A stretch of DNA of 40,583 nt from JAZDIU01 sp043804635 (GCA_043804635.1 JAZDIU010000018.1:1-40583), one strand, 5' to 3'; shown: positions 32,394 to 40,583, numbered from the stretch's first letter. The notes: generated by a model not told the origin, from the letters alone. Translations and numbers: made by a program.

Positions 32394-33918
32394 CTATTTT
32401 TTTCCTGTTCCTTTTTGCCGCTAACAGCCGATTAAGAGCGTTCATATAGGCTTTGGCACTGGAGACCATAATATCGGTATCGGCTCCGCGGCCGGTGTAA
32501 GTTATTCCGTCGCTTTCTATCCGTATCAGCACGGCACCGATAGCATCGATTCCCTCGGTTACCGAACTGACGGTAAATTCAGTGAGCTGGTTAGGCACGC
32601 CCACCAGCCGGTTAATCGCTTTATACATCGCGTCAACGGGACCGGTACCCAGAGCTGCATCTTCCAGAATTTTCCCACCGGGACCGGTGAGCCTGACGGC
32701 AGCAGTGGGAACACCACAATCCCCGCAGGTCACCTGAAGACGTTCGAGGTGATAAGTTTCGGAAATAGTGCGTTTTTCCTCAGCGATGAGAGACTCGATG
32801 TCCTTATCGGTGACATCCTTCTTTTTATCAGCCAGTTCTTTGAAGGCGTTGAAGGCGCGGCTAAAGTCGGCCTCCGGTAAACTATAGCCCAATTCAGCCA
32901 GCCGCTCCTGAAAAGCGTGACGACCGCTGAGCTTACCCAGCACCAGACTCGAAGCGGGTATGCCTACACTTTTCGGGTCCATTATTTCGTAGGTGATAGG
33001 CATCTTGATAACGCCATCCTGGTGAATCCCTGACATATGGCGGAAAGCATTACCGCCGACAATCGCCTTATTGGGCTGAACGGTAAAACCGGTCAGCTCG
33101 CTAACCAGCCGACTGGTCTTGTAAATCTGTGTGGTATCGATGTCAGTGGTGAGCTTTAGAAAATCCGGGCGGGTTTTGATTGCCATAACAATTTCTTCGA
33201 GCGAGGCATTGCCGGCTCTTTCCCCAATGCCATTAATAGTGCACTCCACCTGCCTGGCGCCCCGCTTGAGTGATTCCAGGCTATTAGCCACCGCCAGACC
33301 CAGGTCGTTATGGCAGTGAATACTGACTACTGCCCGTCCGATATTAGGTACATTTTCGAAAATTCCTTCGATAAGATTACCGAACTCCTCGGGTATAGCG
33401 TAGCCGACGGTATCAGGGATATTTACCGTAGTGGCGCCAGCATCGATGGTCGCCTTCAATATCTGGTAGATATACTCGGGGTCGGTCCGGCTGGCATCCA
33501 TCGGCGAAAACTCGACATCGCTCAGGTATTTTTTGGCACGAGCGACCATATTTCGAGCCAATTCCAGAATTTCTTTGCGGTTCTTCTTTAGTTGATGGGC
33601 AAGGTGTACGTCCGAGGAAGAAAGAAAAACGTGGACTCTCGGGTTTTCTGCTTCTTTCACTGCCTCCCAGGCACGGTCGACAGCTTTAGGGTCGGCGTGA
33701 GCTAATCCGCAAATAATCGGAGTGCGAATCTCTCTGGCAACAGTCCTAACAGCTTCAAAGTCGCCTGGCGAGCTAATCGGAAAGCCTGCCTCGATGACGT
33801 CAATCTTTAATTTTTCCAGTTGCCTGGCTATTTCCAGCTTTTCCTGGATGTTGAGCATACTCCCCGCCGCCTGCTCCCCATCTCTTAAAGTAGTATCGAA
33901 AATTAGTATTTTATCCAT
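32377..33918 (-). CDS. leuA: 2-isopropylmalate synthase
   Basis: 513 residues. The catalytic barrel starts with IFDTTLRDGEQAAGSM (the RDGEQ form), has HCHNDLGLAVANSL with metal-binding histidines and NGIGERAGNASLEE. The C-terminal LeuA-dimer domain carries the leucine-feedback region. It begins leucine synthesis from 2-oxoisovalerate. GGGAGG precedes the ATG, and a hairpin leader separates it from ilvN. Confidence 0.95.
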   Translation of the reverse strand: MDKILIFDTTLRDGEQAAGSMLNIQEKLEIARQLEKLKIDVIEAGFPISSPGDFEAVRTVAREIRTPIICGLAHADPKAVDRAWEAVKEAENPRVHVFLSSSDVHLAHQLKKNRKEILELARNMVARAKKYLSDVEFSPMDASRTDPEYIYQILKATIDAGATTVNIPDTVGYAIPEEFGNLIEGIFENVPNIGRAVVSIHCHNDLGLAVANSLESLKRGARQVECTINGIGERAGNASLEEIVMAIKTRPDFLKLTTDIDTTQIYKTSRLVSELTGFTVQPNKAIVGGNAFRHMSGIHQDGVIKMPITYEIMDPKSVGIPASSLVLGKLSGRHAFQERLAELGYSLPEADFSRAFNAFKELADKKKDVTDKDIESLIAEEKRTISETYHLERLQVTCGDCGVPTAAVRLTGPGGKILEDAALGTGPVDAMYKAINRLVGVPNQLTEFTVSSVTEGIDAIGAVLIRIESDGITYTGRGADTDIMVSSAKAYMNALNRLLAAKRNRKKIDAYPG

Positions 33919-33959
33919 TAGTTCCTCCCAGGAGAAATATTTTAGTCAAACGGGTTAGT

Positions 33960-33986
33960 CCCCTCTCCGGAATGCAAGGAGAGGGG
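33960..33986 (-). promoter_or_regulatory. Hairpin in the ilvN-leuA gap
   Basis: CCCCTCTCC and GGAGAGGGG form a perfect 9-base stem with a 9-base loop. A second dyad, TATTTCTCC/GGAGAAATA (34003-34011 with 33931-33939), encloses it and ends next to the leuA ribosome site. It may be a repeat remnant, or an mRNA processing or attenuation element at the place where ilvC is missing. Confidence 0.4.
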
Positions 33987-34040
33987 CTGGTAAGGATGAG
34001 TTTATTTCTCCCTAGAAAGGAACGCTTAATAGCCATATCC

Positions 34041-34601
34041 CTATTTTGTAATTTTGCCCCTAACTATTTTCTTATTGCCGGCTCTGGATTGCTCAGGGAT
34101 AACCTGAAGCGGAGTGGTGCTTCCTCTAGGCATCGCAATCCGACCAGTCCTGGATAATTCCTTAACGCCAAAACCGCTGAGAAGGTTAATCAGAGAATCT
34201 ATTTTATCTTCATCGCCGGTGACCTCTACTGTTAAGGAGTCGGCGGCAACATCTATTATGTTCGCCCGGAATACATCCACAATTTGCATAATCTCGCTTC
34301 TCGTTACCGAACTGGCTTTTACTTTAATCAACGCCAGTTCCCGGGCGACCATCTGGTCGTCGGTAATATCAGATATCTTAACTACTTCTATAATTTTAGC
34401 TAACTGTTTCCGGACCTGTTCCACCATCGTTGTCGAGCCATCAACCACGATAGTCATCCGGGACTGATGAGGAACCTCACTATGTCCAACGGCGATACTT
34501 TCTATATTAAAACCCCGCCTGCGGAAAAGAGTGGCTACCCGGCTAAGCACTCCGGGCTTATCCGCAACCAGGGCAATCAAGGTATGCTTGGTCGGAGCCA
34601 T
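34041..34601 (-). CDS. ilvN: Acetolactate synthase small (regulatory) subunit
   Basis: 186 residues with an N-terminal ACT domain (LIALVADKPGVLSRVATLFRRRGFNIES) and a second ACT-like C-terminal half (SGFGVKELSRTGRIAMPRG). It binds valine and stimulates IlvB. It starts 10 bases after the ilvB stop. The last ~15 residues are basic. The name ilvH would be equally acceptable. Confidence 0.95.
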   Translation of the reverse strand: MAPTKHTLIALVADKPGVLSRVATLFRRRGFNIESIAVGHSEVPHQSRMTIVVDGSTTMVEQVRKQLAKIIEVVKISDITDDQMVARELALIKVKASSVTRSEIMQIVDVFRANIIDVAADSLTVEVTGDEDKIDSLINLLSGFGVKELSRTGRIAMPRGSTTPLQVIPEQSRAGNKKIVRGKITK

Positions 34602-34611
34602 ATTACCTCCT

Positions 34612-36336
34612 TTACATATTGCTTACCGGCAGAGTATCTGAGTCGGAAAGATGCTTCGCTTTTTTCTTAGGCTGTTCGATGGTCTCAGCCAGAGATGCAC
34701 CGGGCGGCACCATCGGGTAGACGTTTTCTTCGGGTTCGACCACAAAATCAATCAGGAAGGGACCGGGCTCAGCAATCGCCCGTTTAATCGCCGGCACTAC
34801 CTCTTCCGTCCGGGTTACTTTCAACGCTGGAATGCCGTAGGCATCTGCCAGTTTAACGAAATCAGGACCAATCAGGCGTGTCGCCACATATTGTTTATCA
34901 TAGAAAAGCTCCTGCCACTGCCTGGGCATTCCCAGATAGCCGTTATTGATAATGGCAATTTTTACGGCAGCTTTTTCCTGCACTATAGTCGCTAGTTCGT
35001 GTAGAGTCATCTGGAAACTGCCGTCACCGTCTACACACCAGACATTAGTATCGGGGCAGCCGATTTTAGCTCCCATAGCTGCCGGCAGACCAAAACCCAT
35101 AGTCCCGAGTCCACCCGACGAAATCAGGCTATTGGGCTTATCGTAGCAATAATGCTGAGCGGCCCACATCTGGTTCTGCCCCACTCCGGTAACAATCGTA
35201 ACATCACCTTTGGTTACCTCATAGATTTTACAGACCACATACTGGGGCAGAAGTCGACTGGTGTCCTTAGCCACTGTTATCGGGTGTGATTTACGCCAGT
35301 TATCGAGTTGAGTAAACCAATCGATGTGGCCCTTTTGGGTAATCAATCTATTCAATTCTTTCAAAACGGCTTTAGCATCGCCGACGATAGGCACGTCAAC
35401 GCGCACGTTTTTACCGATTTCCGCCGGGTCGATATCGATATGAATGATTTTGGCATTAGGCGCGAACCCACTTACCTTACCAGTCGCCCGGTCATCGAAC
35501 CTCATCCCGATAGCAATAATCAGGTCGGCATCGTTCACCGCCATATTGGCGTAAGCCATACCGTGCATACCCAGCATCCCAAAGTCCAGGATATGAGTTT
35601 CCGGGAAAGAGCCGATACCCAGTAAAGTAGTGACCACAGGTATCTGAGTAGTCTCAGCAAAATGTTTAAGCTCAGCGCAGGCCCCGGAAATAATCACCCC
35701 TCTACCCGAGATAATCAAGGGCTGATTAGCTTCATTGATAAGTGCCGCCGCCTTTTTAATCTGCGCCGGGTGTCCTTGTAAAGTGGGCCTATAACTAGGT
35801 AGGTTTACTTTAGCCGGATAATGGAATTCCGCCTCCTCGATAAAAACATCCCGCGGTATATCAATAAGGACTGGACCGGGACGGCCCGTCCTTGCTAAAT
35901 AAAAGGCCTCCTTAATTGTCTCTGCCAGAGCGCCGGGTTCAAGAACCAGATAATTGTGCTTGGTAATTGGTATAGTTATACCGGTAATGTCCACCTCTTG
36001 AAAGGCATCTTTCCCAATAAACGGCCTGGCCACCTGTCCGGTAATGGCTACGATTGGAGATGAATCCAGATTAGCATTGGCGATGCCAGTTACCAGGTTA
36101 GTGGCGCCGGGACCGGATGTGGCAAAGCATACCCCAACTTTACCCGTAGCCCGGGCATAGCCGTCAGCGGCATGGGCCGCACCCTGTTCATGGCGCACCA
36201 GAACGTGATGAAGCTTGGGGTATCCAGGCAGAGCATCGTATAGCGGAAGAATCGCGCCACCGAGGATGCCGAATACAACATCGACCCCTTCCCTCATCAG
36301 GCTTTCGCAGACAATCTGAGCACCAGTCATCTTCAT
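34612..36336 (-). CDS. ilvB: Acetolactate synthase large (catalytic) subunit
   Basis: 574 residues, a thiamine-diphosphate enzyme: FGILGGAILPLYDAL, HEQGAAHAADGYARATGKVG with the catalytic Glu, a central FAD domain, and GDGSFQMTLHELAT...NNGYLGMPRQW for ThDP-Mg binding. It makes acetolactate or acetohydroxybutyrate. GGAGGA precedes the ATG, 11 bases after ilvD. Confidence 0.96.
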   Translation of the reverse strand: MKMTGAQIVCESLMREGVDVVFGILGGAILPLYDALPGYPKLHHVLVRHEQGAAHAADGYARATGKVGVCFATSGPGATNLVTGIANANLDSSPIVAITGQVARPFIGKDAFQEVDITGITIPITKHNYLVLEPGALAETIKEAFYLARTGRPGPVLIDIPRDVFIEEAEFHYPAKVNLPSYRPTLQGHPAQIKKAAALINEANQPLIISGRGVIISGACAELKHFAETTQIPVVTTLLGIGSFPETHILDFGMLGMHGMAYANMAVNDADLIIAIGMRFDDRATGKVSGFAPNAKIIHIDIDPAEIGKNVRVDVPIVGDAKAVLKELNRLITQKGHIDWFTQLDNWRKSHPITVAKDTSRLLPQYVVCKIYEVTKGDVTIVTGVGQNQMWAAQHYCYDKPNSLISSGGLGTMGFGLPAAMGAKIGCPDTNVWCVDGDGSFQMTLHELATIVQEKAAVKIAIINNGYLGMPRQWQELFYDKQYVATRLIGPDFVKLADAYGIPALKVTRTEEVVPAIKRAIAEPGPFLIDFVVEPEENVYPMVPPGASLAETIEQPKKKAKHLSDSDTLPVSNM

Positions 36337-36347
36337 TGAAGTTCCTC

Positions 36348-38018
36348 CTACTGAAAAACAGCCCCGGTGCTGGCTGAAGTAACCTTCTCAATATAGCGTT
36401 TAAGGTAACCGGTTTTAATTTTCGACTCAAAAGCAGGCAGTTTTTTGAGTCGGGCCGATATTTCTTTATCGCTAAGTTCGACATCAAGTTTATAACCGGG
36501 AATATCGATTTTAATTATATCCCCATCCTTTAAAGCGGCAATTGGACCCCGGCTGGCTGCTTCGGGAGACACGTGGCCGATGGCCGCTCCACGGGTAGCA
36601 CCGGAAAATCGCCCGTCGGTTATCAGGGCTACTTCTTTTTCCAGCCCCATCCCGCTAAGCAGCGAAGTGGGGGTGAGCATTTCCCTCATCCCAGGTCCGC
36701 CCTTAGGACCTTCGTACCGGATAACAACGACCTCACCCGATTTTATATCCTTTTTCATTATAGCTTTCGTTACTTCTTCTTCGGAGTCAAAAACCCTGGC
36801 TTTGCCCTCGTGGACCATCATTTCCGGAGCCACGGCGGCTCTTTTAACCACCGCCCCATCCGGCGCCAGGTTACCAAAGAGGACAGCAATACCACCGGTG
36901 GGTGCATAGGCAGTTGCCTTAGAACGGATAACATCTTTATCCGCAGTCTTACCATTAGCGATAACGTCGCACAATGGTTTACCAGACACCGTTTTGGTTT
37001 TTAGATTTAATAATTTACCTAATTCCTTCATTAAAGCCGGAATGCCCCCAGCCCGGTCTAAGTCCTCGATACGATAATCGCCGGCCGGCCTTAGTCGGGC
37101 AAGCTGAGGAGTTTTCTGGCTTATTTCGTTGACCAAACTTAAAGGAAACGCTACCCCAGCCTCGTTAGCTATTGCCATAAGATGCAGAACGGAGTTGGTG
37201 CTGCCACCCAACGCCATATCGACGGCGAAGGCATTAAGTAACGAATCTCTGGTAATAATATCCTTGGGGCGGGTATTATTAGCCACGAGTTCCATAATTT
37301 TCTGTCCAGCGTCTTTAGCCAGCTGCTTTCGGCGGGCATCTACTGCCGGTATAGTGCCGTTACCGGGTAGACCCATACCCATAGCTTCAGTCAGGCAGTT
37401 CATAGTGTTAGCGGTAAACATTCCGGCACAACTACCGCAACCAGGGCAAGCTACCCTCTCCAATTCCTCAAGTTGAGATTCACTCATCTTACCACTAACA
37501 ACTTTCCCCACTGCTTCAAAAACAGTATTCAGATCGACTTTATCGACTTTATCGACTTTATTATCCGCAAAATAACCGGCTAGCATCGGACCTCCGCTAA
37601 CAAAGATAGATGGGACGTTGAGTCTGGCCGCCGCCATAAGCATTCCGGGAATCACCTTATCGCAGTTGGGGATAAAGACCAAACCATCGAAAGCGTGAGC
37701 TTCAGCCACTATCTCTACGGAGTCGGCAATCAGCTCACGACTGGGCAGACTATATTTCATACCGGGATGGTTCATCGCAATGCCATCGCAAACCGCGATA
37801 GTATCGACTTCGAAAGGGACACCTCCGCCGCTACGCACCCCAGCCTTAACTGCCTCAGAGATTTCACGCAGATGGACATGCCCAGGCACAATTTCGCTAT
37901 AGCTATTAATGATACCGATAAACGGTTTGTCCATTTCGGCTGGAGTCAGGCACAGGGCGTAGAGCAACGACCGGTGCGGAGCTCGCTCGATACCCTTCTT
38001 AATAGCATCACTTTTCAT
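36348..38018 (-). CDS. ilvD: Dihydroxy-acid dehydratase
   Basis: 556 residues. Iron-sulfur ligands appear in NCDKVIPGM and ACPGCGSCAGMFTANT, and GRFSGATRGAAIGHVSPEA is near the C-terminus. It dehydrates the dihydroxy acids of the Val and Ile pathways. A nine-base direct repeat (ATCGACTTT three times at 37533-37559) encodes KVDKVDKVD in a surface segment that is probably tolerant of slippage. It is the first gene of the cluster, behind a promoter and a leader hairpin. Confidence 0.96.
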   Translation of the reverse strand: MKSDAIKKGIERAPHRSLLYALCLTPAEMDKPFIGIINSYSEIVPGHVHLREISEAVKAGVRSGGGVPFEVDTIAVCDGIAMNHPGMKYSLPSRELIADSVEIVAEAHAFDGLVFIPNCDKVIPGMLMAAARLNVPSIFVSGGPMLAGYFADNKVDKVDKVDLNTVFEAVGKVVSGKMSESQLEELERVACPGCGSCAGMFTANTMNCLTEAMGMGLPGNGTIPAVDARRKQLAKDAGQKIMELVANNTRPKDIITRDSLLNAFAVDMALGGSTNSVLHLMAIANEAGVAFPLSLVNEISQKTPQLARLRPAGDYRIEDLDRAGGIPALMKELGKLLNLKTKTVSGKPLCDVIANGKTADKDVIRSKATAYAPTGGIAVLFGNLAPDGAVVKRAAVAPEMMVHEGKARVFDSEEEVTKAIMKKDIKSGEVVVIRYEGPKGGPGMREMLTPTSLLSGMGLEKEVALITDGRFSGATRGAAIGHVSPEAASRGPIAALKDGDIIKIDIPGYKLDVELSDKEISARLKKLPAFESKIKTGYLKRYIEKVTSASTGAVFQ

Positions 38019-38042
38019 TAAGTTACCCTCTTTTCAATACTA

Positions 38043-38073
38043 AAAGACCGCACCGCCTCAGCGGGCAGTCTTT
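38043..38073 (-). promoter_or_regulatory. Strong leader hairpin before ilvD, candidate attenuator
   Basis: In the RNA sense AAAGACTGC pairs with GCGGTCTTT (one G-U) and an inner CCGC/GCGG continues the stem around TGAG, with one bulged base, about 13 pairs. It is followed by TTTTAG. It lies between the promoter and the ATG, roughly 25 bases before ilvD. The leader is too short for a leader peptide. Confidence 0.5.
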
Positions 38074-38085
38074 CCCAGTCTCATT

Positions 38086-38115
38086 AACATAACAGAGCGC
38101 TCAGCTTATTGTCAA
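38086..38115 (-). promoter_or_regulatory. Sigma70-type promoter of the ilv-leu-cimA cluster
   Basis: A perfect TTGACA (38115-38110) and TATGTT (38091-38086) on the minus strand are spaced 18 bases apart, about 67 bases before the ilvD ATG. Confidence 0.65.
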
Positions 38116-38133
38116 ATAGGGAGATAGTGCCTA

Positions 38134-38162
38134 TTGCTCTTTGGACAACTCTCAAGTATAAT
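38134..38162 (+). promoter_or_regulatory. Promoter of the dksA-like gene, divergent from ilvD
   Basis: TTGCTC (38134-38139) is followed after 17 bases by a perfect TATAAT (38157-38162), about 56 bases before the GTG start. Confidence 0.65.
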
Positions 38163-38218
38163 AGCGTTACAAGTCGCACTCGATCCAACCCCGAACCCTA
38201 TAAGCTTGGGAGAGAAAA

Positions 38219-38587
38219 GTGGCTCTTGACGTAAAAAAGTTCCGTTCGCGCTTGGAGACTGAGCGGGCACGCTTGCTCGACGAATTGGAAGAATTAAAAG
38301 CCAGCGCCAAAACCGACGAAGTAAGGCGGGAAGGCAGTCCTTTCGGTAAACGGGAGGAGGAAGCCACCGGCAGCTTCGAGCTGGAGAAGCGGCTCGCGCT
38401 GGAAAAACGAATCGGCGAGGAACTCGCCGAAATAGAACACGCCCTCGATAAATTCAAACAGGGAACTTACGGTTTGTGCGATGTCTGCGGCCAGCCGATA
38501 GGTCTTGAACGCCTGGAAGCACTCCCCCAGGCTAACCTTTGCTTGAGTTGCAAGGCAAAATCTAAGGGTAAATTGCCCACAAGGTAG
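38219..38587 (+). CDS. DksA/TraR family zinc-finger protein
   Basis: 122 residues. A charged helical hairpin (residues ~1-80) is followed by a C4 zinc finger: CDVCGQPIGLERLEALP then CLSCK. Such proteins reach the RNA polymerase secondary channel or, in short Gram-positive forms such as YteA, have uncertain roles. The helical part lacks an obvious DxxDxA tip, so (p)ppGpp co-regulation is not implied. GTG start with GGGAG upstream. lspA begins two bases after its stop. Confidence 0.88.
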   Translation: MALDVKKFRSRLETERARLLDELEELKASAKTDEVRREGSPFGKREEEATGSFELEKRLALEKRIGEELAEIEHALDKFKQGTYGLCDVCGQPIGLERLEALPQANLCLSCKAKSKGKLPTR

Positions 38588-38588
38588 G

Positions 38589-39047
38589 TTGTGGGTGGGT
38601 GCGGTCTTTTTTCCTTTCTTCTTGGTGGTTGCCGCCGACCAACTAACTAAATTCTGGGTGAGGGCACATCCACTCGGCGAGACGATTTACCAGTTCGGAT
38701 TTCTACGTATCACCCGCATTCAGAATACAGGAGCCGCTTTCGGACTTTTCCCGAACTATTCTTTTATTTTAACCGTAGTCGATTTTATCGCCATTGCTCT
38801 CATCCTTGTCATCCTTTTGTGGAGTCGTTTTTCCTTCTTGAACAAACGCCTCAGCAAACTAGCCCTCGGTTTAATTTTAGGCGGTACGATAGGTAACCTG
38901 CTTGACCGGTTACGCTTCGGTTCCGTTACCGACTTTATCGATGTTGGTTTCTGGCCCGTTTTTAATATCGCCGATTCGGCGCTCACGGTCGGCATTATTA
39001 TTTTGGCTTACTCTCTCTTTCGCCTGATGCAAACCGAGAAGCACTAG
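38589..39047 (+). CDS. lspA: Lipoprotein signal peptidase (signal peptidase II)
   Basis: 152 residues and four membrane helices. ADQLTKFWV opens it, then the conserved QNTGAAFGLF, GGTIGNLLDRLRFGSVTDFID and VFNIADSAL carry the catalytic Asp115 and Asp129. It cleaves prolipoprotein signal peptides before the lipidated Cys. The TTG start (38589) is used because it follows the dksA-like stop closely; a GTG two codons later is also possible. Confidence 0.94.
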   Translation: MWVGAVFFPFFLVVAADQLTKFWVRAHPLGETIYQFGFLRITRIQNTGAAFGLFPNYSFILTVVDFIAIALILVILLWSRFSFLNKRLSKLALGLILGGTIGNLLDRLRFGSVTDFIDVGFWPVFNIADSALTVGIIILAYSLFRLMQTEKH

Positions 39048-39062
39048 CTAATAGGAAGTGAA

Positions 39063-39971
39063 TTGGAAGAGACCAAAGTATCCAGCCTGGTAGCCGATAA
39101 AACTGGCGTTCGCCTCGATAAGTACGTTGCCGAAAAATATCCCGAGCTCTCACGGTCGCAGGTGCAGAAACTTATCCGCGATGGCTTTATCAAAATCAAC
39201 GGCAATATCGCTAAAGCCGGACTCAAACTCACGTCAGGCGATAAATTAACCGTCAGCCTGCCGCCGCCAGCTCCCAGCCCCCTCTCACCCGAAGCTATCC
39301 CACTACGCATCGTTTACGAGGACGACGACCTCCTGGTCATAGACAAGCCGCCCGGGTTGGCGGTCCATCCGGCGCCGGGTCATCTAAGTCACACCCTAGT
39401 GAATGCTGTGCTTTCTTACTTCCCCCACTTAGCCAGTATGGGTGATTCTTTGCGGCCGGGGATTGTGCACCGTCTTGATAAGGATACCTCCGGGTTGATG
39501 CTGGTGGCAAAGAATGAACCGGCGCGATTGAAGCTGGTTAACCAATTTAAGGATCGCACTGTTACTAAAGCTTATCTGGTCCTGGTTAAAGGCCGACTTA
39601 CTCCGCCGGACGGTGCGATTGAAGCCGCCATCGGGCGCGACCCTCGTGACCGAAAACGTATGGCTATAGTCCCCGACACTAGAGGCAGTAAAGCCCGGAC
39701 TCAATATCACGTCATTAAATACCTGAATAATTACACTTTGCTCGAAGTCAAACCTGAGACCGGACGCACTCACCAAATAAGGGTGCACCTGGCGGCGATT
39801 GGCTATCCGGTAGTTGGGGATTCAGTTTATGGAGTGAAGTCGGCTTATTTGGACCGACAATTTCTCCACGCCTCACGACTCGGCTTCAAACTACCATCCA
39901 CTGGTAACTACGTGGAATTTACTTCCGAGCTGCCGGCGGATTTAGAGAGGGCGGTTAGGGAGAGTAGCTAA
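39063..39971 (+). CDS. rluD: 23S rRNA pseudouridine synthase, RluD-like
   Basis: 302 residues. The N-terminal S4 RNA-binding domain (RLDKYVAEKYPELSRSQVQK) leads into a catalytic domain with GIVHRLDKDTSGLMLVAK, where Asp139 is the nucleophile, and RTHQIRVHLAAIGYPVVGD. It probably isomerises uridines of 23S rRNA helix 69, though RluA-family members are easily confused. TTG start with AGGAAG upstream, 15 bases after lspA, a common lspA-rluD pairing. Confidence 0.92.
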   Translation: MEETKVSSLVADKTGVRLDKYVAEKYPELSRSQVQKLIRDGFIKINGNIAKAGLKLTSGDKLTVSLPPPAPSPLSPEAIPLRIVYEDDDLLVIDKPPGLAVHPAPGHLSHTLVNAVLSYFPHLASMGDSLRPGIVHRLDKDTSGLMLVAKNEPARLKLVNQFKDRTVTKAYLVLVKGRLTPPDGAIEAAIGRDPRDRKRMAIVPDTRGSKARTQYHVIKYLNNYTLLEVKPETGRTHQIRVHLAAIGYPVVGDSVYGVKSAYLDRQFLHASRLGFKLPSTGNYVEFTSELPADLERAVRESS

Positions 39972-39986
39972 TCTGGTGTCCTCACA

Positions 39987-40418
39987 CTAATGTCTCGGCA
40001 CCCACTCAGGAATCTTAACTTCCCCCAAGTCTTCCGGGATGTAGGGCTTTATATCTATTACCGGCGTGCCGTCTATAGCATCCAGCCCTTCTACTGTTAA
40101 TATATTCCCCTGGCGCTTAAGAAGCTTGACGATAGTCTCACCAATCAGGTTAGGACGGTTCGGCGCCCGGGTGGCAAAACGGCCCATCAATGGTATTTCC
40201 TTTTTGCCCATAGGATGAGTCTTAAGCGGCTCTTCCCTGGAAGCCTGGTGCATCCAGAAAAGAACGATGATATGGGAAAAGCCTTCTAGTCCATCTAATG
40301 CCTCAGTCAGTTTGGCATCGATTACTATTTCCGAGACGACTTTTCTCCAATCGCGCCTGACCGATTCTTTGATTTCGCTTCTGACAAAACCAATAGGTCT
40401 TAAGTCCATAATAGTCAA
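39987..40418 (-). CDS. trmO: TrmO-like (TsaA/YaeB) tRNA t6A37 N6-methyltransferase
   Basis: 143 residues with the single-domain TrmO core: PIGFVRSEIKE at the start, LEGFSHIIVLFWMH in the beta-barrel and FATRAPNRPNLIGET, matching the SAM-binding RSPxRPNPIG family motif. E. coli TrmO methylates t6A at tRNA position 37. This shorter form lacks the C-terminal extension, so activity is inferred. It converges with rluD and lies downstream of the rpsI terminator. Confidence 0.85.
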   Translation of the reverse strand: MTIMDLRPIGFVRSEIKESVRRDWRKVVSEIVIDAKLTEALDGLEGFSHIIVLFWMHQASREEPLKTHPMGKKEIPLMGRFATRAPNRPNLIGETIVKLLKRQGNILTVEGLDAIDGTPVIDIKPYIPEDLGEVKIPEWVPRH

Positions 40419-40430
40419 CTAGATTCACGA

Positions 40431-40466
40431 AAAATAAAAAAAAGGGAGTTTTGCTCCCTCTTTTTT
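40431..40466 (-). terminator. Rho-independent terminator of rpsI
   Basis: AGGGAG and CTCCCT form a stem around a TTTTG loop. An A-run at 40436-40443 gives a U-tract in the minus-strand transcript, directly after the rpsI stop. Sequence on the plus side is also T-rich (40461-40466), so it may work in both directions. Confidence 0.8.
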
Positions 40467-40475
40467 AGATGCCAA

Positions 40476-40583
40476 TTACCGCTTGGGGGATTGTTTGGCT
40501 TTGCGGGCACGGATGAGACCCGGTTTCTTTCTCTCTTTGACTCTGGGGTCTCTGGTAAGTAAGCCATTCTGACGCAAAACAGC
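40476..40583 (-). CDS. rpsI: Ribosomal protein S9, C-terminal fragment (5' end outside the window)
   Basis: The last 35 codons before TAA encode LRQNGLLTRDPRVKERKKPG and end KAKQSPKR. This is the signature S9 tail, which reaches the P-site tRNA in the 30S subunit. The gene enters from beyond the window end, and rplM is expected upstream outside the window. Confidence 0.93.
   Translation of the reverse strand, partial: AVLRQNGLLTRDPRVKERKKPGLIRARKAKQSPKR

Noticed and set aside
38019..38218. T-box or leader-peptide attenuator before ilvD
   Set aside because: The leader after the TTGACA promoter is only about 60 bases with no Leu/Ile/Val-rich short frame and no T-box sequence. Only a simple hairpin is supported.
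1..40583. CRISPR arrays, tRNA or rRNA genes, prophage or insertion-sequence transposases
   Set aside because: No regularly spaced direct repeats, no cloverleaf-like sequence with a CCA end, and no transposase or integrase motif were found on reading. Short repeats present are palindromic and irregularly placed.

Overview
The window looks like chromosomal DNA of an anaerobic, Dehalococcoidia-like member of the Chloroflexota. That placement is an inference from gene content and order, not from a marker-gene tree. Pointers are a NurA nuclease, an archaeal-type LeuC/LeuD pair, citramalate synthase inside one long branched-chain amino acid cluster, an MshA-like glycosyltransferase beside a PIG-L deacetylase, a stand-alone Pta-N-like protein, and many GTG/TTG starts. 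Coding density is high. There is no rRNA, tRNA, CRISPR array, phage or insertion sequence that I can recognise, and no gap exceeds 300 bases (the largest is about 260 bases, upstream of glgC).

Layout. 1-2469: truncated nurA, a small membrane protein and a histone-deacetylase-family enzyme. 2466-8518 (minus strand): a CDF metal transporter that appears frameshifted, secF, secD, a CCA-adding-type nucleotidyltransferase with an HD domain, and a pyruvate kinase without its lid (B) domain. 8651-11578 (plus): a FemAB/GNAT-like acyltransferase, an MshA-like glycosyltransferase and a PIG-L deacetylase, a set that could build an N-acylated amino-sugar glycoside. 11583-16814: a metallo-beta-lactamase hydrolase, an AAA+ (ChlI-like) and VWA (ChlD-like) pair, and a PAC2 protein. 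16926-18421: EF-P and its lysylating enzyme EpmA. 18387-21115 (minus): glycogen synthesis genes glgC-glgA. 21382-22673 (minus): speD-speE for spermidine. 22892-25230 (minus): a BioD-like/DRTGG protein and an MFS permease.

25239-38018 (minus) is a single long cluster: ilvD, ilvB, ilvN, leuA, mgtC-like, leuC, a histone-H1-like zinc-ribbon protein, an MGMT-like gene interrupted by an in-frame TGA, an unknown membrane-anchored protein, leuD, a cupin, leuB and cimA. CimA makes citramalate, LeuCD and LeuB turn it into 2-oxobutyrate, and IlvBN and IlvD then serve Ile, Val and Leu synthesis. ilvC is not present here. A sigma70-type promoter and a strong hairpin precede ilvD. 38219-40583: a DksA/TraR-type zinc-finger gene, lspA and rluD on the plus strand, then trmO and the end of rpsI on the minus strand.

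Two families of short palindromic repeats sit in the gaps between genes. The best candidates for new biology are the MshA/MshB/FemAB-like cluster, the UGA-interrupted MGMT-like gene, and the lid-less pyruvate kinase.
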